From positions 5,351-47,276 of the forward strand of contig NZ_LMHM01000014.1 in NCBI RefSeq assembly GCF_001427785.1: 41,926 nt of DNA, read 5' to 3'. The notes under the pieces are model-generated. The model saw only the letters and a program-made list of their open reading frames with translations. It did no database searches and was not told the DNA's origin. Shown here piece after piece: positions 1-9,236 of the stretch. Each line of letters starts with the position of its first letter. Position 1 is the first letter of the stretch. This DNA is from Lysobacter sp. Root690 (GTDB lineage: Bacteria > Pseudomonadota > Gammaproteobacteria > Xanthomonadales > Xanthomonadaceae). A program made the translations under genes and the position numbers.

Positions 1-1
1 A

Positions 2-429
2 TTTATCAGCGAGGACCCGATCGGGTTGGCAGGCGGACCTAATTTTTATGCTTATGCTGGTGGAAATCCCGTTCGCTTCAGTGATCCCTTGGGGTTGGAT
101 TTCTTGGGGAAATGTCTGGCCCAACATTATTTGGAAAAATATGGCGCAGATGCCTGGTGGAAGATTATAGGTCTAAGGGGGGGGGTGATGGTGAAGTGCT
201 GCCTGGTACTTCCGCTGAAGCCCTGCGTAATGCGGAGCACTATTTGTACAGTTATATGGAAGTCAGTAGTGACAGCTATTCCTGGGGTGTCATGCATGGG
301 TTAACTGTTGGCTATCAAGCGTGGAAATTCTGGAGCAATGTTGGCGATTATCACGGTCTGCTTGATTCACCCTACATAAAATCCTGGCCCACGCACGATG
401 AGTTGAAATCCGGAGTTGAGGGGCGCTAA
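2..429 (+). CDS. C-terminal end of an Rhs-family polymorphic toxin, frameshifted, 5' end outside the window
   Basis: Reading from base 2, the first codons give the Rhs core terminator motif (SEDPIGLAGG, then FYAYAGGNPVRFSDPLGL), which marks the junction between the conserved cage-forming Rhs repeats and a variable C-terminal toxin domain. After the DPLGL signature the frame continues DFLGKCLAQHYLEKYGADAWW and then meets nine consecutive G at 177-185. Beyond this run the protein-like reading moves to the frame of base 1 (AEALRNAEHYLYSYMEVSSDSYSWG) and ends at TAA 427-429. As sequenced the tract is one base short (or two long), so the gene is broken or phase-variable, or the run is a sequencing error. 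The tip would be a toxin domain of about 130 residues; I do not recognise its activity. Base composition is clearly AT-richer than the rest of the window, as is common for exchanged Rhs tips. Confidence 0.82.
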
Positions 430-490
430 CGATGCACTCTTCGGGAATGGTGAGAGGTCGAGCTGTGGGTGCGCGTGAGAGGAGCCGTGA

Positions 491-847
491 ATGCGAACTG
501 TTGATCATTTTTGGTTTGTCTCTAAGGCGGTTGCTTGTTTCTATTTAATCGTTGGATTTAGTATGTCGTTACCATTAGTGCGGGAGTCGCACTGGGGAAG
601 TGCTTTGGTTATTGCCGTGGCAGCGATATTCATGGCTTCCGGACACTGGCTTAGATTTTACTGGGCATTTCTTACGACGGCGTCGATCGGGCTGATAGTC
701 AACTTTGCATCTGTATTTCATTATTTTCCGGTGCCTTCTGGTTCAGGAGAGCGTGGCTTAAAATTTTTTTGCCTTACTTTCTTTGTTTTTGCTTTTATTT
801 TGTATATCTATTTCAATCAGCATAAAATGGTCGGCAAGAAATACTGA
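491..847 (+). CDS. Small membrane protein, probable immunity protein to the Rhs toxin
   Basis: This 118-residue protein has four hydrophobic helices, at roughly residues 8-30, 37-53, 57-77 and 90-108, with a short basic tail (HKMVGKKY). The start ATG has a good ribosome binding site (AGGAG, 12 bases upstream). It lies 61 bases behind the Rhs toxin tip, on the same strand and with the same low GC content. Rhs and other contact-dependent toxins are normally followed by their immunity gene, and multi-helix inner-membrane immunity proteins are common for toxins acting at the membrane or periplasm. The role is inferred from position and topology only; no family was recognised. Confidence 0.6.
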   Translation: MRTVDHFWFVSKAVACFYLIVGFSMSLPLVRESHWGSALVIAVAAIFMASGHWLRFYWAFLTTASIGLIVNFASVFHYFPVPSGSGERGLKFFCLTFFVFAFILYIYFNQHKMVGKKY

Positions 848-995
848 ATGATTTGTTGCGACGTTGAAATGGCATCAGTTTTTTGCTCGATCCGCTTGTA
901 GGGCGGTGCGTATCTTTTTTAGGAAGTCGCTCTAGGATCCACGATAAAGCCAAGCTACTCCAGCCAAAAAATAAAGCGAAATAGACGCGCGAAAG

Positions 996-1307
996 ATGGC
1001 GTCGCGATACATCTTTGGTGTGGAGCACTTTAGGTCAAGCGATTATTTTTTTGCCCGATACCTGAAGCGGCCAAGTGATGCAGTCGCTGCGGATTTAGTT
1101 GCCAGGCTAGGCGCATCTGACTCACCAAGGCGGACATATGCACTGATGCTGGTGCCGCATAACATTTCGACGGGTCGGCAGAGCGACTACAGCATCGATC
1201 GCAGCTTTAGGGCAGAGCAAGAGTGCAATCGCTTTTTTGCGGCACACTCACCCTGTCATCGGCTAGCCACGGATATTGATGTTTTTTTCGAAAAGGCTAA
1301 AAAATGA
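996..1307 (+). CDS. Hypothetical protein in the decayed accessory segment
   Basis: A 103-residue reading frame with mixed composition (RYIFGVEHFRSSDYFFARYL near the start, DVFFEKAKK at the end). The in-frame stop at 972-974 limits the start to 978 or later; ATG 996 has only a weak purine-rich site (GCGAAAG). No signal peptide, membrane segment or known motif is visible. Its stop TGA (1305-1307) overlaps an ATG at 1304, the ATGA arrangement of translationally coupled genes, and the following frame is itself broken. The protein may be a genuine small gene of an Rhs/type VI-associated island or a fragment of a longer gene. No function is assigned. Confidence 0.35.
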   Translation: MASRYIFGVEHFRSSDYFFARYLKRPSDAVAADLVARLGASDSPRRTYALMLVPHNISTGRQSDYSIDRSFRAEQECNRFFAAHSPCHRLATDIDVFFEKAKK

Positions 1308-1587
1308 CTGCGGCGGCTAACAATTTGATCTAAAGCGGGCGCAGGTGATCGACTGCTACCTCTCGGCTTAGAAGGATGGGCCTGAGGCGCTGGGATATCT
1401 GGAACAGCGCAGCATCCGCTTGGTGGATGCCATCTATCGCATCTCCCTGAGCTTCGCCAATCACGCTGCGCTTGCCGGCGATGAACCGCAAGGCCTAGGG
1501 CCAAGGTGCGCACACGATTTGCACGTGGACTTCAGGGCCGCGACTAGCGGCACTGGTAATGTGATCGGACAGTGGACCGCTAGTTGA
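1304..1587 (+). pseudogene. Disrupted hypothetical gene coupled to the preceding frame
   Basis: The ATG at 1304 overlaps the previous stop codon (ATGA). Its own frame gives only MTAANNLI before TAA at 1331. If the frame is shifted near 1325, a protein-like sequence follows from 1327 (DLKRAQVIDCYLSA), is interrupted by TAG at 1369-1371, and resumes as KDGPEALGYLEQRSIRLVDA with regular amphipathic character until TGA at 1585-1587. One frameshift plus one nonsense codon in an otherwise protein-like stretch indicates a decayed gene of about 94 residues. The family is not recognised. Confidence 0.45.
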
Positions 1588-1796
1588 GCAAGCCAAGGTC
1601 ATGTCGGCACTTCAACTATGGGGCGCTTGCGGGCGTTACTCTGGACGCTGGGCTTGGTGGCTTCATCGCGCTTGTAGCGTAGGGACTTCCTTCACCGGAT
1701 GCTTCTCAGGTAGTGCAAAGGAGTATCGGCTGGCCTTCCAGGTACAGTCGTTTCGGCCACCAGTAGCATTACCGGAACTCAGATCGGCAAGGGCAG
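1588..1796 (+). other. Gene-free decayed stretch
   Basis: I see no intact gene here. A short frame around 1615-1672 reads HFNYGALAGVTLDAGLGGFI, typical of a glycine-rich membrane segment, and then stops at TAG. This suggests a further gene remnant rather than regulatory DNA. No RNA gene, terminator or insertion sequence end is visible. Confidence 0.3.
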
Positions 1797-2204
1797 ATGA
1801 CTGCGAATTCCCGTCAAGCGCTTTGGTATGCCGCATTCGCCGTGGGCGCAGTGGTGTTTGCCGTATTCACGGCAAGCATCTCGTTGGAGCCGAGAGCGAG
1901 TGGACCGTCCGCCGGAGTGCGCGTTTTATTTGCATGCATAAGCGTGATGTTCGTGTGTGCGGCTCTGGCTCACGGTGCACTCGCTTTTGCTCTGTTCACA
2001 GACTGGGTGGACTCGGCAGAGCGTTCTGGCACGACGGCGGTGCTTAGGGAAAACGGTGAGCTGGTTGCGCAAGGCGAGGTCCGGCTGGTCATAAAACTCG
2101 CCGAAGGGGTCGGCGGCGATCAGCCCGGTGGCGCTTGCGTGTTCTTCTTTTGCGGTCGGCGGCCATACGTGTGCCGTGTACATAGCTTCGTTCAGTTGCC
2201 TTGA
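1797..2204 (+). CDS. Putative two-helix membrane protein, C-terminus doubtful
   Basis: This 135-residue frame begins at ATG 1797 with a purine-rich site (AAGGGCAG) just upstream. Residues 9-28 and 43-66 are strongly hydrophobic (WYAAFAVGAVVFAVFTASI and a segment with VLFACISVMFVCAALAHGA). They are followed by a short polar stretch (FTDWVDSAERSG). From about residue 80 onward the composition changes and becomes Cys-rich, as if the original 3' end had been replaced or frameshifted. It may be a truncated small membrane protein. No family or function is recognised. Confidence 0.35.
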   Translation: MTANSRQALWYAAFAVGAVVFAVFTASISLEPRASGPSAGVRVLFACISVMFVCAALAHGALAFALFTDWVDSAERSGTTAVLRENGELVAQGEVRLVIKLAEGVGGDQPGGACVFFFCGRRPYVCRVHSFVQLP

Positions 2205-2329
2205 TCGATCAGGTCGATTGCGTCCACGATCATGACCTGGCAATCGGCGAGGGAAGCGGCGAATACAACGGGATCGGCTTTGTTGGCGATCTTGTTGTTA
2301 GGTCGTAGCGACCGCTGCTGAGTACACAT
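2192..2329 (-). CDS. Very short frame of uncertain reality
   Basis: A 45-codon minus-strand frame from ATG 2329 to TGA 2192 reads KIANKADPVVFAASLADCQV and then MIVDAIDLIDQGN, which has a protein-like alternation of hydrophobic and polar residues. A second minus-strand frame immediately downstream (about 2190-2060) has a similar look but lies in another phase, so this could be the frameshifted start of one decayed gene. No ribosome binding site of note was seen. It is included because the stretch 2205-2381 otherwise holds nothing. Confidence 0.2.
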   Translation of the reverse strand: MCTQQRSLRPNNKIANKADPVVFAASLADCQVMIVDAIDLIDQGN

Positions 2330-2381
2330 ATGAGACGTTTATTGGACAGTGTCGCGTCCGCGCTGCCCTGGGGTGATTGCA

Positions 2382-3419
2382 TTAGAGACGATCAGGGGCG
2401 GACAGCGCCCGCAAGAACGCCAACAACTGCCGCCGCTCCTCCACCGTCATCGACAACGGTCGGCCCTTGCTGATGCCGCGGTAATACACCTCCTGGTCCA
2501 CCGCCTCCTCCAGCGTCGCCACCGAGCCGTCGTGCATGTACGGCGCGGTGCGGGCGACGTTGCGCAGCGATGGGGTGCGGAAGGCGGCGAGGTCGGCGGG
2601 CTTGCGGGTGGCGACAAAGTGGCCGAGGCCGGCGATGTCGGCTTCGGTCAACACCGTCGCGCCGAGGTCGCGCTTGCCGTCCAGGCGCTGGATCAGGCCG
2701 GCGACCCGTCCGGCGATGGCGCTGTCGTTGACGCCCAGGTGGTGGAAGCGATCGTCGGTGAAGCGCGCGCGGCCGGGTTGCAGCTGGTGGCAGTCGCCGC
2801 AGCTGGCCTTGCCAGTGAACAAGGCCAGGCCGGCTTGCTGGTCGGTATCGAGCGCGGTGCGGTCACCGGACTGGAAGCGGTCGTAGGCGTTTTCGCCGCT
2901 GCGCAGCGTGCGCAGGTGGGCGGTGAGGGCGCGAGCGACGGCATCGGCGGAAAGCCCGCCGAGTTCGGCGAACGCGTCAGCGTGGCGCGGCTCGGAGGCG
3001 AGACGGCGCAGCAGTTCCTCGGTCGAAGCCAGGCCCATCTCGACCGGATTGGTCAGCGGCTGCAGCACCACGATTTCCAGGCGCGATTCGCGGCCGTCCC
3101 AAAAGAAATGCGACAACTCGCCCACGTCGAGCAGGCTCGGCGCGTTGCGGGTGCCGGTCTTGCCGCCGGTGCCGATCGAAACCGCGCGCGTGTCGGAGAA
3201 CGCATGCTCGGCGCGATGGCAACTGGCGCAACTGACCTGGCCGTCGGCGCTGAGGCTTGGATCGGCGAACAGACGACCGCCAAGCGCGGCCCAGCGCGCG
3301 TCATCGTCGGCGGTCGCGCTTCGGCCGGCGTCGCGGCCGCAGCCGCCGAGCGCAATCGCAAGTGCCCCGACCAAGGTGAGGATGGAGCGGCGACGGAAGA
3401 AGCGATGGTGGACGCGCAT
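2382..3419 (-). CDS. Diheme cytochrome c peroxidase / MauG-family lipoprotein
   Basis: This 345-residue protein has two c-type heme attachment motifs, CASCH at residues 64-68 and CGDCH at 207-211. This is the layout of bacterial diheme cytochrome c peroxidases, which reduce hydrogen peroxide in the periplasm with electrons from small cytochromes or cupredoxins. Conserved family segments include TGTRNAPSLL, the FFWDGR stretch, NPVEMG and FRTPSLRNVARTAPYMHDGS near the C-terminus. The chosen start at 3419 gives a basic N-terminus followed by a hydrophobic helix and a lipobox (ALGGC, Cys27), so the protein is probably a lipidated periplasmic enzyme. A longer frame upstream to 3518 would place 33 unlikely residues before the signal. 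It lies 76 bases downstream of the TonB-like gene on the same strand and may be cotranscribed. The true substrate (peroxide or a MauG-like oxidation) cannot be told from sequence. Confidence 0.88.
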   Translation of the reverse strand: MRVHHRFFRRRSILTLVGALAIALGGCGRDAGRSATADDDARWAALGGRLFADPSLSADGQVSCASCHRAEHAFSDTRAVSIGTGGKTGTRNAPSLLDVGELSHFFWDGRESRLEIVVLQPLTNPVEMGLASTEELLRRLASEPRHADAFAELGGLSADAVARALTAHLRTLRSGENAYDRFQSGDRTALDTDQQAGLALFTGKASCGDCHQLQPGRARFTDDRFHHLGVNDSAIAGRVAGLIQRLDGKRDLGATVLTEADIAGLGHFVATRKPADLAAFRTPSLRNVARTAPYMHDGSVATLEEAVDQEVYYRGISKGRPLSMTVEERRQLLAFLRALSAPDRL

Positions 3420-3495
3420 GCGTTTCGATCCATGAAGCGGGCGCGGCCGGCACCGTGCCGGCGCGATGCTCACGATAACGCGGAGTGACCGCGAT

Positions 3496-4373
3496 TTATT
3501 CGTCCACCAACGACCCACCCGGCAAGAAATTCCAAGTCCGCGTCACATGCAGAATGTCCGGGTTCTCCTCGGTCTTCGGCAGCGGCGGATACGGTTCGGC
3601 CAGTCTGGCGATCCGCAGCGCCGAGGCGTCAAGCAATGCGATGCCGCTGCTGCGCACGATGTCGGCGCGTTCGACACTTCCGTTGCGCCGTACCGCCACG
3701 CTGATGACGACTTGTCCGGCCAGGCGGCGACGGCGCGCTTCGTCGGGGTAGTTGAGGTTGCCGACGCGCTCGACCCGGTCGACCCAGGCGCGCAGATAGC
3801 CGGCCCAGGCGTATTCGGTGGTGCTCGCGGAGACGAACTTGCGCGTGGGCCGCTTGGCGTAGCGCTCCGAGCGCATGTGGATCTCGGCCGCCAGCCGCGC
3901 CATCTCGATGTCGTGTTCGATCTTGCGTTCGCCGACCGGCAACGGCCGTTCGGTCGGGGTCTGGGTGGCGCGGTCGCGCGCCACCACGGTCTCGCCGCGG
4001 GTGCTGCTGACCACGCGCGCGACCGGATCGGGCTGGGCGGTCGGCGATTGCGCGCGCAATTGCATCTGGGCCACGCCGGCCTCGGCCTGCGGTGCCGGAC
4101 CGGACTGGTTGTCGCGCGGGCGGGTGCTCTTGTCGTGCTCGCCGCCGCCCTGATTGTTGGCCTGGGCGAGGAAGTCGGCCTGCTTGGGTGTCAGCGCGGT
4201 TTGGGTCTGGGTGAGGATCACGTCCAGGGTCGGCACCACCGGCGCGGCCTGCTCCAGGGTGTAGCCGACGCCCAGCAAGAGAATGCCGTGGACGATCACC
4301 GACAGCACCAGGGTGGCGCTGAAACGCTGCGGTTCGGCCAGGCCGCCGCCGGGCAGGGTGGGTGCGGCCGCGC

Positions 4374-4377
<4 letters not shown>
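3496..4377 (-). CDS. tonB: TonB-like energy-transducing protein
   Basis: A 293-residue protein with one N-terminal membrane anchor (about residues 20-41, SATLVLSVIVHGILLLGVGY), a long periplasmic linker and a C-terminal TonB-type domain. The domain shows the pattern YPDEARRRRLAGQVVISVAV, then NGSVERADIVRSSG and EPYPPLP. The linker is rich in Gln, Pro and charged residues rather than the classic Pro-Lys repeats. ATG 4377 overlaps the gshB stop codon (ATGA on the minus strand), so the pair is translationally coupled. In Pseudomonas aeruginosa a TonB paralogue (tonB3, PA0406) sits beside gshB and pilG and is needed for twitching motility. The same neighbourhood here suggests a role linked to type IV pili rather than siderophore uptake, which is an inference from synteny. 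No exbB or exbD is present in the window. Confidence 0.85.
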
Positions 4378-5336
<959 letters not shown>

Positions 5337-5582
5337 GGGAACGGAATCCTGAAAGATTGACGTGATGGTAGCAGGCAGGTCGCCGGTATCTGTCATGATG
5401 GCGGGGTCGGAAACGGTCGCCCTGCGTCCATTTGCGACACGCAACGATCAATCACATCGCACGATGCGAGGGGCGACATACGCAGGCCGATGGAAGCGGC
5501 CGCCGGCATCGGTGATGCGCGGCAAGGTTGTCCTGTGATGCCGATATGCTGCGTATTCAGTTTCCGAGCACGGAAGGCGCGC

Positions 5583-5611
5583 TTGACAGCCCGCGTGCGG
5601 CTTGGAATAAA
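5583..5611 (+). promoter_or_regulatory. Probable sigma-70 promoter for the pilGHIJ-chpABC operon
   Basis: TTGACA (5583-5588) is a perfect -35 hexamer. It is followed after 17 bases by AATAAA (5606-5611), which matches four of six positions of the -10 consensus. Transcription would begin near 5618, giving a leader of about 48 bases before pilG. It is the only strong hexamer pair I found in the 329-base gshB/pilG spacer. Confidence 0.5.
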
Positions 5612-5665
5612 GACGGCTTCGCGACGCCCGGGGATTCAACGGCGTCGCAATGGGGGATACAAAGA

Positions 5666-6064
5666 ATGCTCGACGAGGTTCGTAGCGGCAGCCTCGATGG
5701 TCTGAAGGTCATGGTGATCGACGATTCCAAGACCATCCGTCGAACCGCCGAGACGCTGTTGAAGCGCGAAGGATGCGAGGTGGTCACGGCCATCGACGGA
5801 TTCGAAGCGTTGGCGAAGATCGCCGATCAGCAGCCACAGATCATTTTCGTGGATATCATGATGCCGCGTCTGGACGGCTATCAGACCTGTGCGCTCATCA
5901 AGAACAATCAACTGTTCAAGAGCACGCCGGTCATCATGCTGTCTTCCAAGGACGGCCTGTTCGACAAGGCGCGTGGGCGCATCGTCGGATCGGAGCAGTA
6001 CCTGACCAAGCCATTCACGCGCGAGGAGCTCCTCGACGCGATCCGCAAGCACGTTCACGCCTGA
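5666..6064 (+). CDS. pilG: Twitching motility response regulator PilG
   Basis: A single-domain CheY-like receiver of 132 residues with a short N-terminal extension. The acidic pair (DD at 19-20), phosphoacceptor Asp63 in FVDIMMP, the Ser in MLSSKD and the Lys in LTKPF are all present. Stretches such as KVMVIDDSKTIRRTAETLL and YQTCALIKNN are nearly identical to how I remember Pseudomonas PilG. PilG is phosphorylated by ChpA and promotes type IV pilus extension and the cyclic AMP response in Pseudomonas. The start at 5666 (MLDEVRSG) matches the length of known PilG; an ATG at 5528 would add 46 residues with no similarity. It is the first gene of the chemosensory operon and is followed by pilH after 19 bases. 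Confidence 0.95.
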   Translation: MLDEVRSGSLDGLKVMVIDDSKTIRRTAETLLKREGCEVVTAIDGFEALAKIADQQPQIIFVDIMMPRLDGYQTCALIKNNQLFKSTPVIMLSSKDGLFDKARGRIVGSEQYLTKPFTREELLDAIRKHVHA

Positions 6065-6083
6065 CCGGGGGGTAAGGCACACC

Positions 6084-6449
6084 ATGGCACGCATCCTGCT
6101 TATTGAGGACTCGCCGACGGATACCGCGGTGCTGACGCAGTTGCTTCAGCGCAACGGGCACGAAGTGTTCGCCTCCGGCAGTGCCGAGGACGGCATCGAG
6201 GCCTGCAAGCGCGAGCGGCCGGACCTGGTGATGATGGACGTGGTGCTGCCGGGCATGAACGGGTTTCAGGCCACGCGCGCGCTCAGCCGCGATGCCGACA
6301 CCAGCCAGATCCCGGTCCTGATCGTCAGCACCAAGGGCATGGAAACCGACCGCGCCTGGGGCATGCGCCAGGGCGCGCGCGATTACATCGTCAAGCCGCC
6401 GAGGGAAGACGAATTGATCGCGCGAATCAACGCACTACTTGCCGGATAA
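6084..6449 (+). CDS. pilH: Twitching motility response regulator PilH
   Basis: A 121-residue CheY-like receiver, the exact length of Pseudomonas PilH. The acidic pocket (ED at 8-9), phosphoacceptor Asp52 (MMDVVLPGMNGFQA), Ser in IVSTKG and Lys in YIVKPP are intact. PilH is the second output of ChpA; in Pseudomonas it acts against or downstream of PilG and favours retraction or drains phosphate. The ribosome site GGGGTAAGG lies a few bases upstream. It is cotranscribed with pilG and pilI (8-base gap). Confidence 0.95.
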   Translation: MARILLIEDSPTDTAVLTQLLQRNGHEVFASGSAEDGIEACKRERPDLVMMDVVLPGMNGFQATRALSRDADTSQIPVLIVSTKGMETDRAWGMRQGARDYIVKPPREDELIARINALLAG

Positions 6450-6457
6450 CCGAAACG

Positions 6458-7009
6458 ATGACGTTCAAGCCGCCGTTCGATGTGCTGACCGATTACGAGC
6501 GCCGCTCCCTGGCGCACGTGCCCGGCCTGCCCGAACAGCTCGATGCGCCCGGCCTGTGGCGCGGCGTCGGCTACCGCATCGGCGGCCGCCGCATGGCCTC
6601 GACCTTCACCGAAGTGGTCGAAATCCTGTCGCTGCCGCAGGTCACCCAGGTGCCCGGCGCGCAGCCGTGGATGCTCGGGCTGGCCAACGTGCGCGGCAAT
6701 CTGCTGCCGATCGTCGACCTCAAGCAGTTCCTCGAAGGCGAGCGCACCGTGCTGCACGAAGGCCACCGCATCCTGCTGGTGCGCCAGCCCGGCGGCGACG
6801 TGGCGGTGCTGATCGACGAACTGTTCGGCCAGCGCAGTTTTCATGACCAACAACAGGTGACCCTCGAGGAAGCGGCCGGACACGGCCTCACCGAGGGCCG
6901 CTATGGCTATTTCGTCGATCGCGCCTACCTGATCGACGGCCAGCCCTGGGGCATCTTCAGCCTCGACCGGCTGGCGCGCACTCCCGAATTCCGACAAGCA
7001 GCGGCCTGA
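6458..7009 (+). CDS. pilI: CheW-like coupling protein PilI
   Basis: A 183-residue protein with a CheW domain covering most of its length. Residues around FTEVVEILSLPQVTQVPG and the core signature GLANVRGNLLPIVDLKQFL are typical. PilI links the receptor PilJ to the kinase ChpA in the cytoplasmic chemosensory array of type IV pili. The N-terminal FDVLTDYERRSLAHVPGLPE is a conserved pre-domain of PilI proteins. It starts 8 bases after pilH and ends 55 bases before pilJ. Confidence 0.94.
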   Translation: MTFKPPFDVLTDYERRSLAHVPGLPEQLDAPGLWRGVGYRIGGRRMASTFTEVVEILSLPQVTQVPGAQPWMLGLANVRGNLLPIVDLKQFLEGERTVLHEGHRILLVRQPGGDVAVLIDELFGQRSFHDQQQVTLEEAAGHGLTEGRYGYFVDRAYLIDGQPWGIFSLDRLARTPEFRQAAA

Positions 7010-7028
7010 AGCCGCTCCCTTCAATCCA

Positions 7029-7048
7029 GCAAGTACACGCAAGTACAC
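7029..7048 (+). repeat. Tandem 10-base direct repeat in the pilI-pilJ gap
   Basis: GCAAGTACAC occurs twice in immediate succession, just upstream of the pilJ ribosome site (CTGAGG, 7050-7055). It may be simple slippage or a weak binding site; nothing else supports a function. Confidence 0.6.
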
Positions 7049-7064
7049 CTGAGGTTTCCGAACC

Positions 7065-9083
7065 ATGAGCACTGTGATGGACAACGCCGGCAAGAGCCGC
7101 CTTCTGGGCGCCAACACCTGGCTGATCGTGCTGGCCCTATCGGTCTTGGTGTTCGGTCTCAACACAGGCTATGCGACATGGAAGGCCGCGCGCCTGGGCG
7201 GCGCGAGTTCGTCGGCCTCGAGCCTGCAGGTCAACTCGCAGAAGCTCGCGGTGCAGGCGCGTGAAGCGGTCGGCGGCAACAAGGACGCGTTCACCGCGTT
7301 CAAGAAGACCCGCGGCGACATCGACGCCGACATCCAGAAGCTCAACGACAACTACGGCACCACCGCCGGCGTGTCCGGCCCGATCGGCGCGGTCAGCAAG
7401 AGCTGGGAGCCGCTCGGTAAGAGCGCGGCCCAGGTGACCGCCAGCGAGACCGCGGTGCTGGCCCTGGCCGGCAACGCCGACAGCTTCTCCAGCAAGGTCC
7501 CGCAGCTGCAGGCGCGCCTGGACGAACTGGTCCGCGCGATGTCGGCTTCCGGCTCGCCGTCCTCGCAGGTCTACATCGCCCTGCGCCAGGTCGTGCTGTC
7601 GGCGACCATGGCCCGCCGCATCACCGAAATCCGCGCCGGCGGCAGCGGCGCCGGCATGGCCGGCGAAGCGCTCGGCCGCGACGCGATCGTGTTCGGCAAC
7701 ATCCTCACCGGCCTGCGCAAGGGCGACGCCTCGTTCGGCGTCAACGCGCTGTCCAACGGCGGCGCGCTGGCCGCGCTGGGCCAGGCCGAAGCGCTGTGGC
7801 TGGAGATGAAGAAGGATCTCGACGCGATCTCGGCCAGCTCCAAGGACCTGTTCCAGGCCCAGGCCGCGGCCGAATCGATCACCGGCGGCGCCGACAAGAT
7901 GCTGACCGACAGCCAGTCGCTGTTCAGCGCCTTCACCGCGTTCGGCTCGCTGCGCGACACCAGCTTCATGGGCAACATCTGGGTCTCGATCATCTCCGGC
8001 CTGGCCGCGCTGGTCGCGATCGCCGGCTTGCTGTTCTCGTTGAACTACGCCCAGCAGCGCCGTTACCAGACCACCAAGGAACTCAACGACCGCAACCAGG
8101 AGGCCATCATGCGCCTGCTGGACGAAATGGGTTCGCTGGCGGAAGGCGACCTCACGGTAAAGGCGACGGTCACCGAGGACATGACCGGCGCGATCGCCGA
8201 CTCGATCAACTTCGCGGTCGAACAGCTGCGCAGCCTGGTGCAGACGATTACCGACACCTCGGTGCAGGTGGCGTCGAGCGCTCAGGAAACCCAGGCCACC
8301 GCCATGCATCTGGCCGAGGCCGCCGAACACCAGGCGCACGAGATCAGCTCGGCCTCCGACCGCATCAGCGAAATCGCGGCCTCGATCGACCAGGTGTCGA
8401 AGAACTCGGCCGAGTCGGCCGACGTGGCGCAGCGCTCGGTGCAGATCGCGACCAAGGGCGCGGGCGTGGTGCGGCAGACGATTCAAGGCATGGACTCGAT
8501 CCGCGACCAGATCCAGGAGACCTCGAAGCGAATCAAGCGCCTGGGCGAAAGCTCGCAGGAAATCGGCTCGATCGTCGAACTCATCAACGACATTTCCGAA
8601 CAGACCAACATCCTGGCGCTGAACGCCGCGATTCAGGCCGCATCGGCCGGTGAAGCGGGCCGCGGGTTCGCGGTGGTGGCCGACGAAGTGCAACGACTCG
8701 CCGAACGCGCGTCCAACGCGACCAAGCGAATCGAGACATTGGTCCAGACAATTCAGTCCGACACCAACGAAGCTGTGAGCTCGATGGAACAGACGACTTC
8801 GGAAGTGGTCGCGGGCGCACGATTGGCGGAAGACGCCGGTACCGCACTGGGCGAGATCGAAAAGGTGTCGTCGGATCTGTCGAACCTGATTCAAGGCATC
8901 TCCAGCGCGGCCCAGCAGCAGTCCAGCGCGGCGTCGAACATCACCCAGACGATGAACACGATTCAGCAGATCACCTCGCAGACCTCGCAGGGCGCCAACC
9001 AGACCGCCGCGTCGATTGGAAACCTGGCGCAACTGGCGGCCGACCTGCGCCGTTCGGTCGCCGACTTCAAGCTGCCGGCCTGA
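7065..9083 (+). CDS. pilJ: Methyl-accepting chemotaxis receptor PilJ
   Basis: A 672-residue transmembrane receptor. The first membrane helix is at about residues 22-40 ([17 protein letters not shown]), followed by a periplasmic sensor of about 260 residues of the PilJ type (Ala/Ser/Gly-rich helices such as SYSSS-like and [11 protein letters not shown] segments). The second helix lies at about 303-326 ([20 protein letters not shown]). A HAMP-like linker ([20 protein letters not shown]) leads into the coiled-coil signalling domain, whose hairpin tip reads [20 protein letters not shown] and [20 protein letters not shown]. In Pseudomonas PilJ binds the major pilin or senses surface contact and signals through PilI/ChpA. 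Glu/Gln pairs are present in the helices, but the cluster has no methyltransferase gene beside it. The C-terminus ends SVADFKLPA without a CheR-docking pentapeptide. Confidence 0.95.
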   Translation: MSTVMDNAGKSRLLGANTWLIVLALSVLVFGLNTGYATWKAARLGGASSSASSLQVNSQKLAVQAREAVGGNKDAFTAFKKTRGDIDADIQKLNDNYGTTAGVSGPIGAVSKSWEPLGKSAAQVTASETAVLALAGNADSFSSKVPQLQARLDELVRAMSASGSPSSQVYIALRQVVLSATMARRITEIRAGGSGAGMAGEALGRDAIVFGNILTGLRKGDASFGVNALSNGGALAALGQAEALWLEMKKDLDAISASSKDLFQAQAAAESITGGADKMLTDSQSLFSAFTAFGSLRDTSFMGNIWVSIISGLAALVAIAGLLFSLNYAQQRRYQTTKELNDRNQEAIMRLLDEMGSLAEGDLTVKATVTEDMTGAIADSINFAVEQLRSLVQTITDTSVQVASSAQETQATAMHLAEAAEHQAHEISSASDRISEIAASIDQVSKNSAESADVAQRSVQIATKGAGVVRQTIQGMDSIRDQIQETSKRIKRLGESSQEIGSIVELINDISEQTNILALNAAIQAASAGEAGRGFAVVADEVQRLAERASNATKRIETLVQTIQSDTNEAVSSMEQTTSEVVAGARLAEDAGTALGEIEKVSSDLSNLIQGISSAAQQQSSAASNITQTMNTIQQITSQTSQGANQTAASIGNLAQLAADLRRSVADFKLPA

Positions 9084-9236
9084 TCCGCGCAAGCGGTCGG
9101 GCAGGGCGGCGATGGATCGGGCGGCGGTGATCAAGCATTACAGAAGGGTTGTACCGAGGATGAAGCTTCCGACACATCGCTGGCAGAGCCACGGACCGCG
9201 TCAGCGACGCGACCGCGTTGACGCGCGGAGCACGCC

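Noticed and set aside
1601-2047. 148-codon plus-strand frame
   Set aside because: Cys/Arg/Ser-rich with no motif; the overlapping frame from 1797 has real membrane helices.
1926-2243. Minus-strand 105-codon frame overlapping the two-helix membrane frame
   Set aside because: A central stretch looks protein-like, but both ends do not, and it conflicts with the plus-strand membrane segments; at most a remnant.
1-2340. Insertion sequence or integrase in the accessory segment
   Set aside because: No transposase or integrase motifs and no terminal inverted repeats with target duplications were found.
2349-3488. Plus-strand frame opposite the cytochrome c peroxidase
   Set aside because: The minus strand has two heme motifs and a lipobox; the plus frame has none and is Ala/Arg-rich.
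7137-9134. A long minus-strand frame opposite pilJ
   Set aside because: Antisense artefact of high GC; no domain or ribosome site.
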